DNA from: Rahnella inusitata_A
GTDB taxonomy: Bacteria > Pseudomonadota > Gammaproteobacteria > Enterobacterales > Enterobacteriaceae
NCBI RefSeq assembly: GCF_965118895.1
Contig: NZ_CBCPJJ010000002.1
Coordinates: forward strand, 124,001-188,000
Length of the DNA stretch: 64,000 bases
Direction: 5' to 3'
Each line of letters starts with the position of its first letter. Within the stretch, counting starts at the first letter, position 1. A program made the translations under genes and the position numbers. Below are positions 34,797-43,147 of the stretch, piece by piece. Below the pieces are notes generated by a model that made no database searches, was not told the DNA's origin, and worked only from the letters and a program-made list of their open reading frames with translations.

Positions 34797-36677
34797 ATGA
34801 TGGACAATTTACGCGCGGCGTCCAATAACGTCGTGCTCAAAATCATTCTGGCCCTGATTATTCTGTCCTTTATTTTGACAGGGGTGGGCAACTACCTGGT
34901 CGGCGGTTCAGGCGACTATGCAGCGAAAGTGAATGGTCAGGAGATCGGTCGAGCTCAGTTAGAGCAGGCAGTGCAAAATCAGCGCAGCCGACTGCAACAA
35001 CAGCTTGGAGATCAATTCTCTGCGCTGGCAGGCAGCGAAGGTTACATGCAGCAACTGCGTCAGGAATCGCTGAACAACCTGATCGATGTCACTTTGCTGG
35101 ATCAGTATTCCAAAAAATTAGGCATTACAGTCAATGATCAACAGATCAAAGACGCGATTTTTGCGACGCCGCAATTTCAGACCAATGGTCGTTTCGACAA
35201 CGCTAAATATCTCCAAGGTATCCAGAGTATGGGTTACAGCGCGGATAATTTTGCCCTGTTGATGAAACAGCAATTGATCAGTCAGCAGCTCGAACAAGCG
35301 TTTGGTCAGTCCGATTTCATTCTCCCTGTTGAAAGCAAAACGCTAGGCGCACTGATCCTGCAAACCCGCGATGTACATACGGCGACGTTGGACACTGAGA
35401 CTCTGGCAGCGAAACAGCAGGTGACTGACGCTGAATTGCAGTCTTTCTACGAGCAGAACAAAAACAACTTCTTATCCCCTGAGCAGGTCAAAATTAGCTA
35501 CATCCAAATGGATGCTGCAGCCATGCAGGGTAAAGCAGACGTATCGGATGCTGATATCAGCGCCTATTACGACCAGCACAAAAACGAGTTTGGTCAGCCA
35601 GAGCGCCGTCGTTACAGCGTTATCGTCCTGAAAACTCAGGCACAAGCAGATGCCGTTGCGGCTGAGCTTAAGAACGGCACTGACTTTGCTGAACTGGCGA
35701 AAACCAAATCCACCGATGCACTGAGCGCCAAAAAAGGCGGCGATTTGGGCTGGATGGAACCTGAAACTACGCTGCCTGAGTTTAAAAATGCCAATCTGAC
35801 CACCAAAGGTCAGGTCTCCGGTGTAATTAAATCTGACAGTGGCTTCTTCATTCTGCGTCTCGAAGATATTAAACCTGAACAGGTTAAGCCTCTGGATGAA
35901 GTGCGCAGCAGCATCACTGATAAGCTCAAACAAGAGAAATCACTCGATGCCTACTATGCCTTGCAGCAGAAGGTCAGTGAAGCGGCGACCAACGATAACG
36001 AATCTCTGGCTTCGGCTGAAGACGTTGCCGGTGTGAAAGCAGTACACACCGACTGGTTCACCCAGAACCAAATCCCGGCAGCCATCAACTTCAAACCTGT
36101 CGTGCAGGCGATTTTTGAAGGTGGTCTTATCCCTCAGGATGGTACTCCGGGCAGCAACTCTGACATCATCACGGTCGATGGTGATCGTGCGTTTGTGGTA
36201 CGCGTCGATTCGCATAAAGCTGAAGGCGTTAAGCCATTTGCTGAAGTGAAAGATCAGGTTGCAACACGGGTGAAACGCCAGAAAGCACAAGATCAGGCGC
36301 GTATGGAAGGCGAGAAACTGCTTACGGCGCTGAAAGAAGGCAAGGGCGATGAGGCGATGAAAGCCGCAGGACTGAGCTTTGGTGATGTGCAGAAAGTACA
36401 GCGCAGCCAGCAGCCTTCTGCTTTCGAAGAGAACGTCTTCGCAATGCCGCAACCGCAGAAAGATCAGGCAGCCTACGGTTTGTCTCAGGATACCAAAGGC
36501 AACAGCGTGTTGGTCAAACTGACTGCCGTGACGCCAGGTGCTGTTCCTGAAGCCGATACCGTACGTTTTACTCAGGAGATGCAACAGACCTCCTCGAACG
36601 TGACCTTCGATGCGCTGCTGACTAACCTGCGTCAGGAAGCGAAAATCAAGTTCGGTTCTGCTGCACAAAACCAGTAA
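34797..36677 (+). CDS. ppiD: Periplasmic folding chaperone PpiD
   Basis: PpiD is anchored in the inner membrane at the Sec translocon and helps newly exported proteins fold. The 626 residues show one N-terminal helix (about 13-35, VVLKIILALIILSFILTGVG), a SurA-like chaperone region, and a parvulin-type domain (about 265-360, with RRYSVIVLKT and KKGGDLGWMEP). The helical C-terminal part is Gln and Lys rich. Two adjacent Met codons could start it; 34797 is used by convention. Confidence 0.96.
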   Translation: MMDNLRAASNNVVLKIILALIILSFILTGVGNYLVGGSGDYAAKVNGQEIGRAQLEQAVQNQRSRLQQQLGDQFSALAGSEGYMQQLRQESLNNLIDVTLLDQYSKKLGITVNDQQIKDAIFATPQFQTNGRFDNAKYLQGIQSMGYSADNFALLMKQQLISQQLEQAFGQSDFILPVESKTLGALILQTRDVHTATLDTETLAAKQQVTDAELQSFYEQNKNNFLSPEQVKISYIQMDAAAMQGKADVSDADISAYYDQHKNEFGQPERRRYSVIVLKTQAQADAVAAELKNGTDFAELAKTKSTDALSAKKGGDLGWMEPETTLPEFKNANLTTKGQVSGVIKSDSGFFILRLEDIKPEQVKPLDEVRSSITDKLKQEKSLDAYYALQQKVSEAATNDNESLASAEDVAGVKAVHTDWFTQNQIPAAINFKPVVQAIFEGGLIPQDGTPGSNSDIITVDGDRAFVVRVDSHKAEGVKPFAEVKDQVATRVKRQKAQDQARMEGEKLLTALKEGKGDEAMKAAGLSFGDVQKVQRSQQPSAFEENVFAMPQPQKDQAAYGLSQDTKGNSVLVKLTAVTPGAVPEADTVRFTQEMQQTSSNVTFDALLTNLRQEAKIKFGSAAQNQ

Positions 36678-36711
36678 ACGCCGCAAAGTTTTGCAACGCG
36701 TTGCAACAAAC

Positions 36712-36735
36712 AAAGGCCGCTTTCGCGGCCTTTTC
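36712..36735 (+). terminator. Terminator after ppiD
   Basis: AAAGGCCGC and GCGGCCTTTT enclose a TTTC loop, forming a nine-pair stem with a short T tail. Confidence 0.8.
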
Positions 36736-36815
36736 CACATTTGAAAGTTGCCCGTTGTTCCCTTTTTTTTCCTGATGCACTCTCTGTGTGCTGTCAAACA
36801 CATGGAGGATACAGC

Positions 36816-37199
36816 ATGAAAAAATTAGGTATTACTTCACTTTCACTCGCTCTGGCACTGGGGCTTTCTACCTTACCTGTAATGTTACAGGCGGCGCCCA
36901 ATACCACCGGTACGGTTGCCACAACGTCAGTTGCCCCGGCAACGACGGCCAGCAAAGTGGCGGGTCCGCAGGTGAAAAAGGAGCAGGTGGCGGTGACTGA
37001 CGAAAGTACCGTCAGCATCAATACCGCCACGGCGGAGGAGTTTGCCAAAGTGATGAACGGTGTGGGGATGAAAAAGGCGCAGGCCATCATCAGCTACCGT
37101 GAAGAGCTGGGGCAGTTCACCGATATTGAACAGCTGCGTGAAGTGCCGGGAATCGGTGCAGCACTGTTTGAACGTAACAAGGACCGTCTGAAACTGTGA
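36816..37199 (+). CDS. ybaV: ComEA-like helix-hairpin-helix protein YbaV
   Basis: This 127-residue exported protein has a signal peptide ending about LQAAP, a Thr/Ala-rich linker, and a C-terminal helix-hairpin-helix pair (INTATAEEFAKVMNGVGMKK and QLREVPGIGAALFERNKD) like the DNA-binding domain of the competence protein ComEA. Periplasmic DNA binding is the likely role, by family inference. The frame is open upstream, but ATG 36816 has a GGAGGATACAGC site and begins a clean signal peptide. It matches E. coli YbaV in place and size. Confidence 0.93.
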   Translation: MKKLGITSLSLALALGLSTLPVMLQAAPNTTGTVATTSVAPATTASKVAGPQVKKEQVAVTDESTVSINTATAEEFAKVMNGVGMKKAQAIISYREELGQFTDIEQLREVPGIGAALFERNKDRLKL

Positions 37200-37209
37200 C
37201 GGATGTCGC

Positions 37210-37246
37210 GGCGGCAAACCCTTAACGGGTGCCGCCGTTTTCTTCT
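37210..37246 (+). terminator. Terminator after ybaV
   Basis: GGCGGCA (37210-37216) pairs with TGCCGCC (37230-37236), with AACCC/GGGT extending the stem inward. GTTTTCTTCT follows. Confidence 0.75.
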
Positions 37247-37316
37247 GCTAATCTCTAAAGACATCTGACCAGTTTGGTTTATGCCTCAGGCGATCAGCAG
37301 GAGTTGTTTAATCACT

Positions 37317-37736
37317 ATGCATACTTTTATCAAAGTTCGCGGTTTTCATATCGACGTTTACCAACATGTTAACAATGCCCGGTATCTGGAATTTCTGGAG
37401 ACGGCGCGTTGGGAATGGCTGGACAATCAGTCTGGCTTTCAGTGGATGAGCCAAAACAAAATTGCTTTCATCGTGGTGAATATCAACATCAACTACCGCA
37501 AGCCTGCCGTGTTGGGCGATGTCTTACGCATCGACAGTAGCCTTCAGCAACTGAACGGCCGAAGCGGTGTCATTGAGCAGGTAGTGACCTGTGAGGGTGA
37601 TATTGTGGCAGATGCCACGCTGACGTTTGTGTGTATCGATTTACGCACGCAAAAAGCGTTACCGCTGGAAGGTGAGTTGCTGGAAAGATTGCGCGAGCTT
37701 GAGCTGGAAAACGATCAGGCCAGCCAGGAGGGATAA
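37317..37736 (+). CDS. fadM: Long-chain acyl-CoA thioesterase FadM
   Basis: FadM (YbaW) is a hot-dog-fold thioesterase that hydrolyses long-chain acyl-CoAs, important in E. coli for oleate breakdown. The 139-residue product shows the 4-hydroxybenzoyl-CoA thioesterase-type motif HIDVYQHVNNARYLEFLE (about 11-28), with the catalytic Asp in it. ATG 37317 gives the family N terminus; the frame opens 12 codons earlier. No FadR site was identified in the short upstream gap. Confidence 0.93.
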   Translation: MHTFIKVRGFHIDVYQHVNNARYLEFLETARWEWLDNQSGFQWMSQNKIAFIVVNININYRKPAVLGDVLRIDSSLQQLNGRSGVIEQVVTCEGDIVADATLTFVCIDLRTQKALPLEGELLERLRELELENDQASQEG

Positions 37737-37741
37737 ATAAA

Positions 37742-37773
37742 AACGGGCAGCGAAGTGGCTGCCCGTTCCTTTT
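37742..37773. terminator. Bidirectional terminator between fadM and queC
   Basis: AACGGGCAGC (37742-37751) and GCTGCCCGTT (37758-37767) pair perfectly around GAAGTG. CCTTTT follows on one strand and a TTTTATTT run on the other, so it can serve both convergent genes. Confidence 0.85.
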
Positions 37774-37785
37774 AAAAAGAGAGTA

Positions 37786-38484
37786 TCAAATTAGGCCAGT
37801 TTTCTTTTTCAGGCTCGCCATCACGCCCGCTTTATCCTGCTGATACTGTTGCAGACCATTAGCGCGAAGATGGCAGGCTGCGCATTCACCACAGCCGTCA
37901 CCGGCAATACCGTTGTAACAGGTCAGGGTGTGATGACGAACCAGTTCGAGTTGCTGGTAGTAATCCGCCAGCGCCCAGGTTTCGGCTTTGTTCAGCCACA
38001 TCAGCGGTGTTTCGAAACGTATTTCGCGCGCCAGCCCAAGAGAAACAGCATTGTTCAGCGCTTTAACGAATTCATCGCGGCAATCCGGATAACCGGAAAA
38101 ATCGGTTTCGCACACGCCGGTAATCACTGCTTCAGCCTGAATCTGATAAGCGTAAATCGCCGTCAGTGTCAGGAACAGAATGTTACGCCCGGGAACAAAA
38201 GTGCTTGGCAAACCGCCTTCTGTTTCTTCTCCAAAGCCCGGTACGGGGATATTGTCACGGGTCAGGCTGCTGACAGCCAGTTCGTTTAATAAACCGACGT
38301 CCAGCACTTTGTGGGCACGCGCGCCCAACTGTACAGACAGCTTTTGCGCGATCTCAATTTCAGCGCGATGACGCTGACCATAATCGAAAGTGACACAATG
38401 TACTTCGTCATACTCCTTCAAGGCCTGGATCAGGCAGGTTGTTGAATCCTGTCCACCGCTAAAAACTACCACTGCTCTTTTCAT
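37786..38484 (-). CDS. queC: 7-cyano-7-deazaguanine synthase QueC
   Basis: QueC converts 7-carboxy-7-deazaguanine to preQ0 with ATP and ammonia in queuosine tRNA modification. The 232 residues show the PP-loop VVFSGGQDSTT (about 6-16) and a C-terminal zinc site with four Cys in TCYNGIAGDGCGECAACHLR. The order queC-ybaE-cof matches E. coli. No preQ1 riboswitch-like element was seen in the 97-base gap upstream. Confidence 0.96.
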   Translation of the reverse strand: MKRAVVVFSGGQDSTTCLIQALKEYDEVHCVTFDYGQRHRAEIEIAQKLSVQLGARAHKVLDVGLLNELAVSSLTRDNIPVPGFGEETEGGLPSTFVPGRNILFLTLTAIYAYQIQAEAVITGVCETDFSGYPDCRDEFVKALNNAVSLGLAREIRFETPLMWLNKAETWALADYYQQLELVRHHTLTCYNGIAGDGCGECAACHLRANGLQQYQQDKAGVMASLKKKTGLI

Positions 38485-38581
38485 TCAGATTTCCTGTTCG
38501 CTAAAACTGACCGCGCATCGGGCAGCAAAATCCTGCTTATGGTACTGACCTTTGCCGCCGTAGTGTAGTGAAACAGCTGGG

Positions 38582-40294
38582 TCACGCGTTTTCCTGTGGT
38601 AGCGGCGGCGGTACCCACGCCTGACAGAAATCGAACCAGCCCCACGCCGTAAGCTGAACACCGCTGATGCGCGGCGGCGCGCTGACCTGATACTGATAGT
38701 TAAACAACGGCGTAATAATACTGCGCGACATCCATTGATAAAAATGGTCTCGCAGTTCTTCAGAGCGTGAATTTTCCAGCGGGATTTGCTGGATAGACTC
38801 CAGACGCTGTTGCTGCAGGACCCGGTCTTCTTCCCGTAAAATACCTGCCCAGAGTGGATCCTGCTGTAGCCAGTTCTCTAGCGTGGCTTCCGGCGATTCA
38901 CCGATCAGGCGATCGCCCAGCAACAGGTCAGCTGATTTCAGTAATTCGCCGTCTTCCCATAAGCGCCCGGCGTGATACACCACCTCCAGCGTACAACCTT
39001 CTTGCGCCAGTTTTTCCTGTAATGCTTGCGCTACCAGTTCAAACTCTACCGGCGGATGGAACAAAAGCCGCAAACTTTTAGGCAGAGCCACATCGACATC
39101 CTCATGAATCGGGATCGGCCAGCCGGGCAGCATTTCTTTACTGGCTCTCACCAGGTCGTGGTCGATCGGCAGATTATCTAACATGCCGCTACTTTGAATG
39201 ATCCGAATGATTTTTTGCGCCTGTTTTTCACTTAACACTCCGCGTCGCATATTCGCGGCGATATAGCAGAAACCCAGGCTGGTGCTGCGCCGGACGGGTT
39301 TCACTTGCGAAAGCTCATCTTCCTCACCGAGAATAATCCGCACCGGATGCTGGCAACTGACATTGTCCCGCTGCGCGAACAGTAATGGCGTGATCCAAAA
39401 CTCGATAGCGGCCAGATACGGATGTTGTAAAGGATAATAGGTGTGCTGTTCGAGCCGGATTAATTCCGGGGAAAACGTGGTCAATTGGAATGGACCCGCA
39501 CCAATATGCGGATCGTCCGGGTGTGCCAGCAGACAGTTGAGATCGGCAAAACGGTGCGCCAGCCAGTAATCAGGCTTATCCAGCTCGAACTGCAAGCACA
39601 GCGCATGAGGCTGAGATAATTTAACCACTGATGCCATATTGTGTTTACCGCGTGCCGATCCCCGCAGTTGTTGAAAGCGCGCCACCAGCTGAGCTGTTTT
39701 CAACGGTTCGCCGTTATGCCAGAAAAGCTGACTGCGCAGAAAGAACTGCCAGGTCTTACCGTCATTACTGATTTGCCAGTGATGGGCAAGATTCGGCTGT
39801 GGCGAAGTATCGCCGGGAATGAAACGTGTCAAGCCTGCGTGGATCGTATGGGCCAGATGTTGCTCGGCGCGACCGGTAAGTGTCAGAGGATCCAGCGGCT
39901 GGAGAGGGCGGTAATAGGGAATGCGCAGTGTCGGGGCATCTTCCTGCCACTGGCCGCCAAGATGTGGCGCAAGCAAAGCATTGAGATGAGAAGGTGCCAG
40001 CTGGCTTAGTTGCAGCGCAGCAGAATGTTCGCCGTTCTTGAGTAACTCCTGTAAATAGGTTCCGCGGAGATCTTCCGGGGTTTTCAGGCAGCACAGCGAA
40101 GCACGTTTTCCGCGCCCGGCCTGCGAGTGCCAGCTGATCCATCCTGCATCCCGAAAGTGGGTCAACAAGGTTCGGGTGTGGCGCTCACTACAGCAGAAAA
40201 TTTCCGCCAGCTCCGCCACGGTGAATTGAACCGGATGTGAGCCGGTTTTCAGGTATAAACGCTGAAACTGATTAAGCCGGTTTTGCAGACGCAC
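38582..40294 (-). CDS. ybaE: SgrR family regulator YbaE
   Basis: This 570-residue protein resembles SgrR: an N-terminal winged-helix DNA-binding domain (about 1-110, FTVAELAEIFCCSERHTRTLL) fused to a solute-binding-protein-like domain of the SBP_bac_5 type (from about 160, with LTLTGRAEQHLAHTIHAGL). SgrR senses sugar-phosphate stress; the ligand and targets of YbaE are not known. Its length and position between queC and cof match E. coli YbaE. It is divergent from cof across a 191-base gap. Confidence 0.9.
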   Translation of the reverse strand: MRLQNRLNQFQRLYLKTGSHPVQFTVAELAEIFCCSERHTRTLLTHFRDAGWISWHSQAGRGKRASLCCLKTPEDLRGTYLQELLKNGEHSAALQLSQLAPSHLNALLAPHLGGQWQEDAPTLRIPYYRPLQPLDPLTLTGRAEQHLAHTIHAGLTRFIPGDTSPQPNLAHHWQISNDGKTWQFFLRSQLFWHNGEPLKTAQLVARFQQLRGSARGKHNMASVVKLSQPHALCLQFELDKPDYWLAHRFADLNCLLAHPDDPHIGAGPFQLTTFSPELIRLEQHTYYPLQHPYLAAIEFWITPLLFAQRDNVSCQHPVRIILGEEDELSQVKPVRRSTSLGFCYIAANMRRGVLSEKQAQKIIRIIQSSGMLDNLPIDHDLVRASKEMLPGWPIPIHEDVDVALPKSLRLLFHPPVEFELVAQALQEKLAQEGCTLEVVYHAGRLWEDGELLKSADLLLGDRLIGESPEATLENWLQQDPLWAGILREEDRVLQQQRLESIQQIPLENSRSEELRDHFYQWMSRSIITPLFNYQYQVSAPPRISGVQLTAWGWFDFCQAWVPPPLPQENA

Positions 40295-40485
40295 GGTAAA
40301 TACGGAACCTTTATTAGCGGGGGATTGTCTTTGTTCAGCATAACGCAGGTTCCGCTGTCTGATCTGGAGTAAAAAATCAAAGTGTGAGCTAAAACCGGAA
40401 CAGTATTCATAAACTGTTCACTATTAGTTCCGTAAATCCCGGTCCATACTTTGAACGTGAAATCAGGCCCGCACAGAGAGGAAAT

Positions 40486-41307
40486 ATGTACCGTTTAGCC
40501 GCATTTGATATGGATGGCACGCTGCTTTTACCTGACCATACGCTGGGTGACAAAACGCTGTCCACGCTGCGCCAGCTGGCTGAAAAGCCGATCACCCTGA
40601 CGTTCGCCACCGGCCGTCACTATCTTGAAATGAAAGATATTCTCGCCAATATCGGGCTGGACGGTTATCTGATCACCGGCAACGGCACAAGAATCCATGA
40701 TCTTTCCGGCCACAGACTGCATTCCAGCGATTTACCGGAAGATTGCGCCCACGAATTGCTGCACACAACGTGGGACACGCCGGCAAGTTTGCACGTTTTC
40801 CGCGACGATGGCTGGTTTACCGCGCTCGATGATCCGGATTTATTAATCCCACATCAGTTCAGCGGTTTTCGCTATCAGTTGCAGGATCTGCGTTTACTGC
40901 CAGATTCGGGTAACAGCAAAGTGTGCTTCTGTGCGCCACATGAGGTGCTGTTGTCGCTGGTACCCCAGCTCGAAGCGCATTTTGGACCGCGCATCGACCT
41001 ATGTTTTTCTGCGATGGATTGTCTGGATGTGCAGCCTGCTGGCAGCAATAAAGGCAGCGCACTGGCGATGCTGACTGCGGGGCTTGGGATCAACATGTCG
41101 GAATGTATGGCATTTGGTGATGCTATGAACGACAAAGAAATGCTGGAAGGCGTCGGTATGGGGCTGATTATGGGGAACGCACTACCCGTTTTGAAGGCGC
41201 AATCCCCGCACTTACAAATTATCGGACATTGCCGTAATCAGGCGGTGTCACACTTTTTGCAACACTGGCTGCACACACCAAACCTCACCTATTCCCCCGA
41301 ATATTAA
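40486..41307 (+). CDS. cof: HMP-PP phosphatase Cof
   Basis: Cof is a HAD-superfamily phosphatase; in E. coli it hydrolyses 4-amino-2-methyl-5-hydroxymethylpyrimidine pyrophosphate, a thiamine precursor, and other phosphates. The 273 residues show HAD motif I FDMDGTLLLPD with Asp8 and Asp10, motif II TFATGRHY, a Cof-type cap domain, and motif IV AFGDAMNDKEML. The ribosome site is GAGAGGAAAT. With thiL and thiI it is the third thiamine-linked gene in this window. Confidence 0.94.
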   Translation: MYRLAAFDMDGTLLLPDHTLGDKTLSTLRQLAEKPITLTFATGRHYLEMKDILANIGLDGYLITGNGTRIHDLSGHRLHSSDLPEDCAHELLHTTWDTPASLHVFRDDGWFTALDDPDLLIPHQFSGFRYQLQDLRLLPDSGNSKVCFCAPHEVLLSLVPQLEAHFGPRIDLCFSAMDCLDVQPAGSNKGSALAMLTAGLGINMSECMAFGDAMNDKEMLEGVGMGLIMGNALPVLKAQSPHLQIIGHCRNQAVSHFLQHWLHTPNLTYSPEY

Positions 41308-41388
41308 GGTTTTGCAGCGAGCCGGGTCATCTGTCCCGGCTTTTTTCATTCTTGCTTTTTACTCAACATTCTTCGAACCGGAGCAGCG

Positions 41389-42432
41389 TTAGCTGAGTCC
41401 TTCCAGTTCTAGCGCGTACCCCGAAATATCCCCGATATTTTTTGCGACCCAGTTCTCATCAAAATAGGTATTCAGGTACCGTTCGCCGCTGTCGCACAGC
41501 AAGGTGACGATCGAGCCAGTTTCCCCTTTTTCTCGCATCTGTTTTGCCAGTTGCAGCGCACCCCAGACGTTGGTGCCGGTCGAACCACCGACTTTACGGC
41601 CGAGCACTTTCTCCAGCCAGTGGAGCGTTGCAACACTTGCGGCGTCGGGCACCTGCATCATTTCGTCAATCACGCTTGGGATAAATGACGGTTCTGCGCG
41701 CGGACGGCCAATGCCTTCAATCCGGCTGCTGCATTGGGCTGTGACGCTGGCATCCCGCTGCTGAAAATAATCGTAAAACACCGAGTTTTCCGGGTCGACC
41801 ACTACCAGTTCGGTATCATATCCCTGATAACGAATGTAGCGGCCCAGCGTCGCGGATGTCCCGCCAGTACCGGCGCTCATCACCAGATATCGCGGCACCG
41901 GATGAGGTTCCAGAGACATCTGACGGAAAATGCTGTCGGCAATATTGTTGTTCCCGCGCCAGTCTGTTGCACGCTCTGCGTAAGTAAACTGATCCATATA
42001 ATGACCGTTCATTTCGCGGGCGAGTTGCTCGGACGCTGCATAAATCTGGCCTGAGTTTTGTACGAAATGGCAGCGGCCGCCGTAAAACTCGATTTGCTGA
42101 ATTTTGCGCGGAGCAGTGCAGGAAGGCATGACGGCGATAAATGGCAGGCCGAGCAGGCGGGCGAAGTAAGCTTCGGAAATGGCGGTGCTGCCTGAAGACG
42201 CTTCAATGATCGGCGTATTCTCGCGGATCCAGCCGTTGCATAAGCCATACAAAAACAGTGAGCGCGCAAGACGATGTTTCAGGCTACCAGAAGGATGGGT
42301 GCTCTCATCCTTCAGATACAGCGAAATTCCGGGGAAGTCGCTTAGCGACAGGCGAATCAAATGTGTATCTGCTGAACGCTGAAAATCCGCGTCGATTTCT
42401 TTAATAGCGTTATTAACCCAGAAATTGCGCAT
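41389..42432 (-). CDS. Cysteine-synthase-like PLP enzyme, probable cysteine desulfhydrase
   Basis: This 347-residue fold-type II PLP enzyme has the Schiff-base Lys in STHPSGSLKHRLARSLF (about residue 52), the substrate loop EASSGSTAISEAYFARLLG, and the phosphate-binding SAGTGGTSATLG. It diverges from decR, whose E. coli product activates cysteine detoxification genes. A similar pairing has been described in some enterics, where the enzyme breaks down L-cysteine to sulfide and pyruvate. That role is inferred from the neighbour. Cysteine synthase or cystathionine beta-synthase activity is the alternative. Confidence 0.8.
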   Translation of the reverse strand: MRNFWVNNAIKEIDADFQRSADTHLIRLSLSDFPGISLYLKDESTHPSGSLKHRLARSLFLYGLCNGWIRENTPIIEASSGSTAISEAYFARLLGLPFIAVMPSCTAPRKIQQIEFYGGRCHFVQNSGQIYAASEQLAREMNGHYMDQFTYAERATDWRGNNNIADSIFRQMSLEPHPVPRYLVMSAGTGGTSATLGRYIRYQGYDTELVVVDPENSVFYDYFQQRDASVTAQCSSRIEGIGRPRAEPSFIPSVIDEMMQVPDAASVATLHWLEKVLGRKVGGSTGTNVWGALQLAKQMREKGETGSIVTLLCDSGERYLNTYFDENWVAKNIGDISGYALELEGLS

Positions 42433-42552
42433 GGTGCAGGCCCATATTAGTGTGCTGATGGTGCTAAGAATAACGTAACCGGCAGAGAAATAAGTTACTC
42501 TTTAACCCACGTAATACAGTTTTTGTAGAATTATTTTCTCCTGAGGTGCCGG

Positions 42553-43008
42553 ATGGTAGATAAAATTGACCTTAAATTATTGTCGCTGTTGCAGAAAGAT
42601 TGCACATTATCGCTCAACGAACTGGCGGATGCGGTAAATCTCACCACTACGCCTTGTTGGAAAAGAATCAAGCGGCTGGAGGACGATGGAATCATTCGTC
42701 AGAAAGTGGCGCTGCTGGACGGCGACCAGCTTGGGCTAAGCCTGACGGCGTTCGTGCTTATCAAAACGCAACATCACAACAGCGAATGGTATCAGCGCTT
42801 TGTGCAACAGGTTGAGGCTTTTCCTGAAGTGCTGGGTTTTTACCGCATGGCCGGTGAATACGATTATTTACTTCAGGTGCAGGTGGCCGATATGAAAAGC
42901 TACGATAACTTTTACAAGCGACTTGTGAACGGCATTCCGGGGCTGAATGATGTCACCTCAAGTTTTGCGATGGAACGCATAAAATCCACCACCGCATTAC
43001 CGATTTAA
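42553..43008 (+). CDS. decR: Lrp/AsnC family cysteine-responsive regulator DecR
   Basis: DecR (YbaO) is an Lrp-type regulator that activates cysteine detoxification in E. coli. The 151 residues have an N-terminal helix-turn-helix (CTLSLNELADAVNLTTTPCW, about 16-35) and a C-terminal ligand-sensing RAM domain. The start has a TCCTGAGGTGCCGG site. The 120-base gap shared with the divergent PLP enzyme gene is the natural place for its operator. The mdlA gene follows in the same direction after 139 bases. Confidence 0.92.
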   Translation: MVDKIDLKLLSLLQKDCTLSLNELADAVNLTTTPCWKRIKRLEDDGIIRQKVALLDGDQLGLSLTAFVLIKTQHHNSEWYQRFVQQVEAFPEVLGFYRMAGEYDYLLQVQVADMKSYDNFYKRLVNGIPGLNDVTSSFAMERIKSTTALPI

Positions 43009-43147
43009 TGCAAAAGTTACAGTAAAAAGTTTCATCAGAAACCCCTGTTAACTCTGTTATCCTTGTCAGCCTGAAGAGGAAAGTTGCCCATATTTAAGCG
43101 GCTTATCCCAATAAAATCATTGTTATTATTTGTATGGAAAACGCTGC

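Noticed and set aside
35940..36803. Open frame of 287 codons antisense to ppiD
   Set aside because: It lies within ppiD and the downstream terminator, has no ribosome site and resembles no known family.
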